A stretch of 5,020 bases of DNA from CAYMJV01 sp964390545 (lineage in GTDB: Bacteria > Desulfobacterota > BSN033 > UBA1163): positions 1 to 5,020 of the forward strand of contig CAYMJV010000132.1 in assembly GCA_964390545.1 (NCBI GenBank). Direction: 5' to 3'. A model generated the notes under the pieces. That model had not been told where the DNA came from, ran no database searches, and was given only the letters and a program-made list of their open reading frames with translations. Positions 1 through 5,020 of this stretch are shown here, piece by piece (position 1 is the stretch's first letter; every line of letters begins with the position of its first letter). A program made the translations under genes and the position numbers.

Positions 1-681
1 CTCTTTGAATTGGGCTTCAAAGGCCCCGTACGCTTCCATGGCATTTTTGAAATCACATTTGTTCCCGAGAAGGATAGCTTTGAGATAGGCCCACCCCACC
101 TCTAAGGAGGGAGCCGCTCCCCTTCCACCCACCCTGATTCTCATCTCCTTCAGCACTTCCAAAAGGATCTCCATCTGAAAAATAGGATCTTCAGTGAGGT
201 CCACCACGAGGAGAAGGGCATCTGCATTTCGAAGGAGGTTGGAGAACCCGGGTTCCACATGATCCAACTGGATCGGCGGGGTATCCACGAGTTGAATCTG
301 GAGATTTTCAAACTTCATCATTCCAGGAATGGGTTTCTGGGTAGTAAAAGGGTAATCGGCCACCTCAGAAAGAGCATTGGTCATTTTTGAGAAAAGAGTC
401 GATTTGCCAGTATTGGGGAGGCCGAGAAGGAGGATCTGGGCGGTTCCTTCTTTCTTGATGTAAAAGGCCTGTTCCGCTTTTCCGATCGTGGGCTTTCGTT
501 GAAGTTCTTCCTTCAATTTGGCCATACGACTCTTCAGTTGGGCTCGGATCTTCTCCGTCCCCTTGTGCTTGGGGATGACGGCCATCATGCTCTCGAGAGC
601 TCTGATCTTTTCGTCGGTCGTTTTGGCCTGCTTGAATTTTGCCTCTGCTTCGAGATAGTCGGGAGTGAGGTTCGCCGGCAT
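1..681 (-). CDS. DRG/Obg-family GTPase, probably TGS-domain type (C-terminus outside window)
   Basis: The first 227 codons of a GTPase are read from the ATG at 681; the frame is still open at position 1. Seen: a charged helical N-terminus (about 1-67) with a PKHKGTEKIRA...MAKLKEEL pattern resembling the N-terminal helices of DRG proteins. The G domain follows: P-loop GLPNTGKS (87-94), YPFTT switch I motif (110-114) typical of Obg/DRG, G3 as DTPP (133-136) where DxxG is usual, and G4 NKCD (207-210). The G3-G4 distance leaves no room for the S5D2L insert of eukaryotic and archaeal DRGs. By family knowledge a TGS domain should follow G4, and such cytoplasmic GTPases bind ribosomes or RNA; the exact role here is unknown. 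The ATG lies 2 bases after the stop of the HD-GYP regulator gene and lacks a well-spaced Shine-Dalgarno (AAGG is 16 bases away), so translational coupling is inferred. Confidence 0.93.
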   Translation of the reverse strand, partial: MPANLTPDYLEAEAKFKQAKTTDEKIRALESMMAVIPKHKGTEKIRAQLKSRMAKLKEELQRKPTIGKAEQAFYIKKEGTAQILLLGLPNTGKSTLFSKMTNALSEVADYPFTTQKPIPGMMKFENLQIQLVDTPPIQLDHVEPGFSNLLRNADALLLVVDLTEDPIFQMEILLEVLKEMRIRVGGRGAAPSLEVGWAYLKAILLGNKCDFKNAMEAYGAFEAQFKE

Positions 682-683
682 GG

Positions 684-1703
684 TTACAACTTATATACCT
701 TATCACGCAAGAAAATGCCTAAGATTTTGGGGTCGAATTGGGTGCGCTTTCCTCGCTCCAATTCCAAAAGGACATCTTGAAGGGCTTTGCTTTGGGAGTG
801 GGGTCTCACGCTGGTCATCGCATCAAAGGCATCCGGGACCGTAATAATCCTTGCCTCAAGGGGAATGGCGTCACCGGCTAGACCGTCCGGATATCCTTTT
901 CCATCGAACCGTTCGTGGTGATGCCGGATCATCGGGATCTTGTCTTTGAAAAAATCGATTCCTTCCACGATTTTTACACCGATCAATGGATGTTCTTGGA
1001 TGTATTGATATTCTCCGGCATTGAGGACGCCGGGTTTCTGGAGAATTTCATCTTTGATCCCGATCTTTCCGATATCATGAAGGAGAGCCCCATATTCCAG
1101 GCTCTCCAGTTTTTCTTCGTTAAAACCTAACCGGGCGGCAATTCTCAGACTCATCCTTCTCACACGATCGGAATGGCCCCGGGTGTAGGGGTCCTTTGCA
1201 TCGATGGCTTCTGCCAGAACTTTGACCGAATCAAGATGCGCTTTTTTCAGGACCCGGTAGGCATTCTGAAGCTTCGCCGTCCTCTCCTCAACCAATCTTT
1301 CCAAATTCTTATGATAAGCCTCCAATTCCTCTTCGAGTCTTTTTTTCTCCAGAGCCTTCTTCACACTGAGGACGATCAAATCCAGGTCAGCGGGTTTGAT
1401 GATGAAATCGTAAGCCCCCAGACGCATCGCATCCACCGCCATATCAATTTCAGGATAGGCCGTGACCATGATCACTAACATATTCGGATTCAAACCCTTC
1501 ACTTTCTTCAACAGCTCAATGCCGTCCATTTCCGGCATTTTGATATCGGAAATGATGAGGGAAAAGGCATTCTTATAAAAATGGGTCAAGGCCTCTCTTC
1601 CATTATTGGCCGTGACACACGAATATCCCTCCCCGGTCAGCCTTTGAGCCAGGAGGCGACAGATCAACTCCTCGTCATCGACAATAAGAATCCGATCATC
1701 CAT
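684..1703 (-). CDS. Response regulator with HD-GYP output domain (predicted c-di-GMP phosphodiesterase)
   Basis: 339 residues from the ATG at 1703. The REC domain (about 1-120) has acidic pair D9/D10, phospho-acceptor D53, T81 and K103 in place. A charged coiled-coil linker (about 119-155) leads to an HD-GYP domain (about 156-335). That domain shows H177, H209-D210 in LLHDIGKIGIKD, H238, H261-H263, the GYP triplet at 270-272 in RFDGKGYPDGL, and D291 in PDAFDAMTS, so the usual metal-binding residues are intact. The family hydrolyses cyclic di-GMP when phosphorylated by a sensor kinase; that activity is inferred, and no kinase is in the window. P290 stands where alanine is common (VADAFDAMT). 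An in-frame TTG at 1739 would add 12 residues and has a better Shine-Dalgarno. I chose the ATG because it sits right before REC strand 1 and because the predicted transcript starts near 1744. The gene heads the unit with the downstream GTPase gene. Confidence 0.95.
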   Translation of the reverse strand: MDDRILIVDDEELICRLLAQRLTGEGYSCVTANNGREALTHFYKNAFSLIISDIKMPEMDGIELLKKVKGLNPNMLVIMVTAYPEIDMAVDAMRLGAYDFIIKPADLDLIVLSVKKALEKKRLEEELEAYHKNLERLVEERTAKLQNAYRVLKKAHLDSVKVLAEAIDAKDPYTRGHSDRVRRMSLRIAARLGFNEEKLESLEYGALLHDIGKIGIKDEILQKPGVLNAGEYQYIQEHPLIGVKIVEGIDFFKDKIPMIRHHHERFDGKGYPDGLAGDAIPLEARIITVPDAFDAMTSVRPHSQSKALQDVLLELERGKRTQFDPKILGIFLRDKVYKL

Positions 1704-1743
1704 TGTTTCTTCTTCGGTCCTTTCTTCGTCTGATATCAACCTG

Positions 1744-1750
1744 CTCTCCT
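1744..1750 (-). promoter_or_regulatory. Shine-Dalgarno-like AGGAGAG for an alternative TTG start
   Basis: AGGAGAG on the minus strand precedes the in-frame TTG at 1739 of the HD-GYP gene; the AGGAG core is 6 bases from it. It is the best ribosome binding site near this gene. The ATG at 1703 has only AAAGGA 14 bases upstream. However, the site touches the predicted -10 box (1751-1756) and would be at or before the transcript start. It works only if transcription begins further upstream. Confidence 0.4.
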
Positions 1751-1778
1751 ATTGTATAAGAAATTACTGAACAGTCAA
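1751..1778 (-). promoter_or_regulatory. Sigma-70-like promoter for the HD-GYP regulator / GTPase unit
   Basis: On the minus strand TTGACT (1778-1773, 5 of 6 to consensus) is followed after 16 bases by TACAAT (1756-1751, 5 of 6). The predicted transcript start is near 1744, giving a leader of about 40 bases to the ATG at 1703. It lies in the divergent intergenic region in the right orientation. Prediction is from sequence match only. Confidence 0.6.
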
Positions 1779-1795
1779 CCCTTTGGAATGAAGGG
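1779..1795. repeat. Short inverted repeat next to the minus-strand -35 box
   Basis: CCCTT (1779-1783) and AAGGG (1791-1795) form a 5-bp inverted repeat around a 7-base centre. It directly adjoins the -35 hexamer of the minus-strand promoter, a position suited to an operator. Arms this short can occur by chance, so this is only a candidate site. Confidence 0.25.
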
Positions 1796-1849
1796 CTTGC
1801 TATCAACAGGGAGGAACTCGTGAGGGAGGCGTGCCAGGCTGTTAGAAGG

Positions 1850-1878
1850 TTGATTCAAGAAAGGTTTTTTGCGATAAT
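1850..1878 (+). promoter_or_regulatory. Sigma-70-like promoter for the NtrC-family regulator
   Basis: TTGATT (1850-1855, 4 of 6 to consensus) and GATAAT (1873-1878, 5 of 6) are separated by the optimal 17 bases. The predicted start near 1885 gives a leader of about 32 bases. That leader contains a purine-rich Shine-Dalgarno (AGAGGGGGA, 1904-1912) just before the ATG at 1917. Prediction is from sequence match only. Confidence 0.6.
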
Positions 1879-1916
1879 AGACCCAGAATCCTCATCAAAG
1901 GAAAGAGGGGGACGAG

Positions 1917-3281
1917 ATGGAACCTTTAAGAATACTGGTGGTGGATGATGAAACGCCCGTTCGGGAGATGCTTCAGCGAGGCCTTACCCAGATGGGCGGG
2001 TTCTCCGTGGAGGTCGCCCAGAACGGCCTGGAGGCTGTTGAAAGGATTGAAAAGGATCTCTTCGATCTCGTATTGACCGACCTCATGATGCCCGAGATGA
2101 ATGGGATGGAACTCCTCAAGACGATCAAGGGAACAAGGCCTGAAGTACCGGTGATCATGATGACCGCCTATGGTTCAATCGAAACGGCCGTTGAGGCAAT
2201 GAAGGCGGGGGCAGACGACTATATTACGAAGCCTGTTGATTTCAATGACCTCCTCCTCCACATTTCCAGAACCCAAAAGGAAAATCTCCTTCTGAAGGAG
2301 AATCGGCTTCTGAGAATGGAGGTAAGGAAAAAATTTGAGTTTGCCAATATCATCGGAAAGAGCAAGAAGATGCAGGAGATCTTCTCCCTGATAGAAAAGG
2401 TGGCTCCCAGCACCAGCACCGTGATCGTCTATGGAGGGAGCGGGACGGGTAAAGAGCTGGTGGCCAAAGCCATTCATTATCACAGCCCCCGGGCGGACCA
2501 GCCCTTCATCCCCTTCAACTGCAGCGCCATCCCTGAAACTCTGGTGGAAAGCGAACTCTTCGGCCATACGAAAGGGGCTTTCACGGGAGCGGTTCAGGCA
2601 AAAAGAGGACTGTTTGAAGAGGCGGAGGGAGGAACGGTCTTTCTCGATGAGATCTCCACCATTGTTCCCTCGGTGCAAGTAAAACTTCTCCGCGTGCTTC
2701 AGGAGAAGGAGGTGATGAAGGTGGGAGGCACTGAACGGGTCAAGATCGATATCCGGATGATTGCAGCCACCAATGAAGATTTAGAAGCCAACATGAAGAA
2801 AGGGAAATTTCGTGAGGACCTTTTCTACCGCCTCCACGTCTTTCCCATCTTCCTCCCTGATTTAAAGGATCGAAAAGAAGATATTTCCTTGCTGGCTTAT
2901 CATTTTCTCGATCTCTGCACAAAGGAAACGAAGAAACAGATCGATGGGATCTCAAAGGAGGCCATGAATGTCCTCCTGGAGTACGACTGGCCGGGAAATG
3001 TCAGAGAATTGGAGAACGTCATCGAAAGGGCCGTGATCATTTCGGAGCAGAAAATCCTGACCGCCAGTGACCTTCCCCGTAATCTGATAGAAGGGTCTTC
3101 TGCCCTGATTAAGAAGGGGGTGAAGGAGCATAAATCTCTGGAGGAGATTAAGGCCGAATATATTACAGAAATCTTGAAAGCGACGGATGGAAACAAAAGA
3201 ATGGCCGCTGAGATTTTAAAGGTGAACCCGAGGACCCTTTACCGTTTTGAGAAAAAGGCCAAACCCGACTTGGATGTTTAA
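1917..3281 (+). CDS. NtrC-family sigma-54-dependent response regulator (REC-AAA+-Fis HTH)
   Basis: 454 residues, close to the usual NtrC-type length. REC (1-120) has D10/D11, phospho-acceptor D55, T83 and K105. A charged helical linker (about 121-142) joins it to the AAA+ sigma-54 interaction domain (about 145-370). That domain shows Walker A GGSGTGKE (173-180), the sigma-54-contacting GAFTGA loop (220-225), Walker B GGTVFLDE (238-245), ATN sensor I (284-286), arginine-finger region FREDLFYRL (R299, R305) and sensor II WPGNVREL (358-365). A Fis-type helix-turn-helix (about 412-447, NKRMAAEIL...RTLYRF) ends the protein. All elements for ATP-driven opening of sigma-54 promoters after phosphorylation are present. 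The only oddity is G174, where glutamate is usual in Walker A (GESGTGKE). The start has a purine-rich Shine-Dalgarno at 1904-1912. It is divergent from the HD-GYP gene and 33 bases upstream of the TPR lipoprotein gene. Its kinase and target promoters are not visible here. Confidence 0.97.
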   Translation: MEPLRILVVDDETPVREMLQRGLTQMGGFSVEVAQNGLEAVERIEKDLFDLVLTDLMMPEMNGMELLKTIKGTRPEVPVIMMTAYGSIETAVEAMKAGADDYITKPVDFNDLLLHISRTQKENLLLKENRLLRMEVRKKFEFANIIGKSKKMQEIFSLIEKVAPSTSTVIVYGGSGTGKELVAKAIHYHSPRADQPFIPFNCSAIPETLVESELFGHTKGAFTGAVQAKRGLFEEAEGGTVFLDEISTIVPSVQVKLLRVLQEKEVMKVGGTERVKIDIRMIAATNEDLEANMKKGKFREDLFYRLHVFPIFLPDLKDRKEDISLLAYHFLDLCTKETKKQIDGISKEAMNVLLEYDWPGNVRELENVIERAVIISEQKILTASDLPRNLIEGSSALIKKGVKEHKSLEEIKAEYITEILKATDGNKRMAAEILKVNPRTLYRFEKKAKPDLDV

Positions 3282-3296
3282 TCCTACCTCTAGGAG
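3282..3296 (+). promoter_or_regulatory. Hairpin enclosing the Shine-Dalgarno before the TPR gene
   Basis: TCCTA (3282-3286) and TAGGA (3291-3295) pair in a 5-bp stem with a CCTC loop, immediately after the TAA of the sigma-54 activator gene. The AGGAG at 3292-3296, the only strong Shine-Dalgarno before the TPR gene, lies largely in the 3' arm. No T-run follows, so it is not an intrinsic terminator. A ribosome stopping at 3279-3281 could open it, which would couple the two genes; that is inference. Confidence 0.35.
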
Positions 3297-3306
3297 CGGA
3301 CCCTCA

Positions 3307-3335
3307 TTGACTGTATGGATAAACAATGTTATGAA
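3307..3335 (+). promoter_or_regulatory. Candidate internal sigma-70-like promoter at the TPR gene start
   Basis: TTGACT (3307-3312, 5 of 6) and TATGAA (3330-3335, 4 of 6) are 17 bases apart. The predicted transcript start, near 3342, coincides with an in-frame GTG codon of the TPR gene. The first eight bases, TTGACTGT, are identical to the -35 region of the minus-strand promoter. The -10 match is weak, so this is tentative. Confidence 0.3.
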
Positions 3336-5020
3336 ACGGTTGTGAAATTACGCGTATTGCTCCGGTTTTTTCTTTTTCTCTCTTTCCTTCTTCTAGTGGC
3401 TTGTGCAGGCTTGCAGAGGATGGAACCCTCCGGACCAGGTTCCCCTTCATCTCAAAAGGTTCAGCTTGTATCGCCCAAGAAGACATCCCCCAACTCCCTC
3501 ACGTACTATCCTTTTCTCCTCGCTCAACTCAAACTGCAAGAGGGGAAAATGGATGAAGCCATCAAGCATCTCAAGGACGCCATTTCCAAAGATAAGAAAG
3601 AACCTTCCCTGCACGTGGAACTAGCTACCCTTTACGTCCACAAAGGGTTGCTCGATGAAGCGGTTGAGGAGTGCAAGAAGGCCCTTCTTTATGATCCAAA
3701 CATCTTAACCGCCCATTTAATGCTGGGAGGAATCTACTCCTCTCTTAAGAATAACCCGTTGGCCATCGAATCCTATCAGAAGGCCATTCAGATTGCTCCC
3801 GAACATCGAGAGAGCTACCTCTATCTCAGTTCCCTGTATGCCGATGTCAAGGAGTATGAGAAGGCGATCGATCTCATGAAGCGGTTCCTCAAGATGGAGC
3901 CCAACTCGGTGATGGGGTTCTATTCCCTTGGAAGAATTTACGCCGAGATGAAAGCTTATGATCAGGCGAAAGAATATCTTTTGAAGGCACTCGCCATTGA
4001 TCCCAACCTCGTCTCCGTTCTGATAGATCTAGGGATCGTCTACGAACTGCAGAATGAGCAGGAAAAAGCGACCGAAGTCTATCAGAAGGTCCTCAGCCTC
4101 GATCCAGACAATAAGCGGGCCAGAAATCGGCTGGGGCAGATCTTCATCCGGAAAAAGAAGTTGGATGACGCGCTGAGTCAATTTCGGGAGATGCAGAAGT
4201 CTGATTCAGAGGACCTCAACATCCGCACAAAGATTGGGCTGATCTATCTGGAACAGGGGAAACTCGATCAGGCGATCCTGGAATTTAACTTCATCCTTGC
4301 AGCCAATCCAAAGGACGATCGGGTGCGTTACTATTTAGGGGCTGCCCATGTCGAAAAAGGAGCCCTGGATCAGGCCCTTGTAGAATTCAAGAAGATTCCT
4401 CCAGAATCCAGCCTCTTCGCAGACGCCAGGAGAAGCATCGTCCTGATCTTGAGGAAACAGAACAAAACAAAAGAAGCCATCCAGACCATGGAGGATGCGA
4501 TCAAGACGAAGCCGAAGGAGGCGAACCTCTATCTCATTCTGGCCGACCTGTTTGAAAAAGAGAACCAGTTGCCAAAAGCCCTGGCTGTCCTCCAGAAGGG
4601 GCTTGACCAGAATCGGGACAGTGTCGATCTCCTATTTCAGTTAGGAGCCCTTTACGATAAGATGGGGGAATTCGAGAAGATGGTCACTCAAATGAAAGAG
4701 GTTCTCCGACTGGAACCCGATCACGCCGATGCCCTGAACTACTTAGGCTACTCCTATGCGGATCGGGGCACCCGTCTCGAAGAGGCTCTCCAACTGATTC
4801 AGAAGGCAATGTCGCTCAAACCCAATATGGGCTACATTACGGACAGCCTAGGTTGGCTCTATTTCAAACTGGGTCAATATGACAAGGCTGCGGTGGAACT
4901 CGAAAAAGCAAACCAGTTAACCCCGGATGACCCCGTTATTACGGAACATTTAGGCGACAGCTATTTCAAGCTCCATCGGATCGAGAAGGCCATCGAACTT
5001 TACGAAAAGGCTTTGAAACT
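3315..5020 (+). CDS. TPR-repeat lipoprotein, at least 15 TPR units (3' end outside window)
   Basis: 568 complete codons from the ATG at 3315, open at the window edge. A basic n-region, a hydrophobic stretch (about 18-28) and the lipobox LVAC (27-30) predict cleavage and lipidation at C30, hence a periplasm-facing membrane-anchored protein. A short Ser/Pro-rich spacer (31-60) leads to tandem 34-residue TPRs from about residue 61: units end near 97, 131, 165, 199, 233, 267, 301, 335, 368, 403, 437, 471, 506 and 540, with a 15th running off the window. TPRs are protein-binding scaffolds and no catalytic domain is visible. Units 13-15 (NYLGYSYADRG, DSLGWLY, EHLGDSYF) carry a pattern I associate with proteobacterial TPR lipoproteins of the type found near lolB; this is recollection. 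The start is uncertain: the AGGAG at 3292 is 18 bases from the ATG, while GTG at 3342 would give a cleaner signal peptide beginning (V/M)KLRVLLR. It is probably cotranscribed with the sigma-54 activator gene. Confidence 0.92.
   Translation, partial: MDKQCYETVVKLRVLLRFFLFLSFLLLVACAGLQRMEPSGPGSPSSQKVQLVSPKKTSPNSLTYYPFLLAQLKLQEGKMDEAIKHLKDAISKDKKEPSLHVELATLYVHKGLLDEAVEECKKALLYDPNILTAHLMLGGIYSSLKNNPLAIESYQKAIQIAPEHRESYLYLSSLYADVKEYEKAIDLMKRFLKMEPNSVMGFYSLGRIYAEMKAYDQAKEYLLKALAIDPNLVSVLIDLGIVYELQNEQEKATEVYQKVLSLDPDNKRARNRLGQIFIRKKKLDDALSQFREMQKSDSEDLNIRTKIGLIYLEQGKLDQAILEFNFILAANPKDDRVRYYLGAAHVEKGALDQALVEFKKIPPESSLFADARRSIVLILRKQNKTKEAIQTMEDAIKTKPKEANLYLILADLFEKENQLPKALAVLQKGLDQNRDSVDLLFQLGALYDKMGEFEKMVTQMKEVLRLEPDHADALNYLGYSYADRGTRLEEALQLIQKAMSLKPNMGYITDSLGWLYFKLGQYDKAAVELEKANQLTPDDPVITEHLGDSYFKLHRIEKAIELYEKALK

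Noticed and set aside
365..706. Open frame of 113 codons on the minus strand
   Set aside because: It overlaps the GTPase gene in another frame, has no recognisable domain, and the GTPase frame holds all G motifs.
915..1478. Plus-strand open frames at 915-1130 and 1173-1478
   Set aside because: They are antisense to the HD-GYP regulator gene, whose frame has clear REC and HD-GYP motifs; the antisense products look like nothing known.
1821..1836. Sigma-54-like promoter on the minus strand: TGGCACG at 1836-1830
   Set aside because: The -24 element is perfect, but the -12 position reads CCTCA instead of TTGCA and lacks the invariant GC, so it is at best a half site.
1973..3196. Several open frames of 60-167 codons on both strands within the sigma-54 activator gene
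   Set aside because: The activator frame is fully explained by conserved motifs end to end; the others are by-products of its codon use.
3282..3295. Hairpin after the activator stop codon read as a terminator
   Set aside because: The stem is only 5 bp and is followed by GCGGACC rather than a T-run, so termination is unlikely.
3331..3345. ATGAAACGGTTGTGA, a start resembling a lipoprotein gene start
   Set aside because: It stops after four codons and is out of frame with the TPR gene.
3304..3624. Open frames at 3304-3486 (minus) and 3403-3624 (plus) around the start of the TPR gene
   Set aside because: The overlapping frame from 3315 gives a lipoprotein signal and continuous TPRs to the window edge, so these are out-of-frame shadows.

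Overview
The window carries four protein genes in a divergent layout and reads as an ordinary chromosomal segment of a Gram-negative bacterium. A Desulfobacterota / former Deltaproteobacteria-type genome is my best guess. The basis is base composition near 50% GC by eye, a bacterial DRG-like GTPase of the kind I associate with that group, an NtrC-type sigma-54 activator, an HD-GYP response regulator and a TPR lipoprotein. The lineage is inference from gene content only. I see no mobile element, CRISPR array, tRNA or rRNA.

Left arm (minus strand, read right to left): a response regulator with an HD-GYP output domain (684-1703) is followed after 2 bases by a DRG/Obg-like GTPase (681 to beyond position 1, C-terminus outside the window). 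The spacing implies one transcript and probable translational coupling. A good sigma-70-like promoter (1751-1778, minus strand) lies upstream of the regulator gene.

Control region (about 1704-1916): two back-to-back sigma-70-like promoters, the minus one above and a plus one at 1850-1878, flank about 70 bp with a short inverted repeat and a GGGAGG direct repeat. This is where mutual or shared regulation would act.

Right arm (plus strand): an NtrC-family sigma-54 activator with REC, AAA+ and Fis-type HTH domains (1917-3281) is followed after 33 bases by a TPR lipoprotein (3315 to beyond 5020) with at least 15 tandem TPR units. The short gap holds a small hairpin containing the only strong Shine-Dalgarno sequence. 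It also holds a possible internal promoter whose predicted start falls on an alternative GTG start codon.

Taken together, two phosphorylation-controlled regulators lie back to back, one acting on c-di-GMP-type signalling and one on sigma-54 transcription. No histidine kinase is present in the window. Each regulator is linked to a gene of unclear cellular role, a GTPase and an envelope TPR scaffold. I found no clearly undescribed system. The most useful leads are the compact GTPase with an altered G3 motif, the conflict between promoter and ribosome binding site at the HD-GYP gene, and the gap before the TPR gene.
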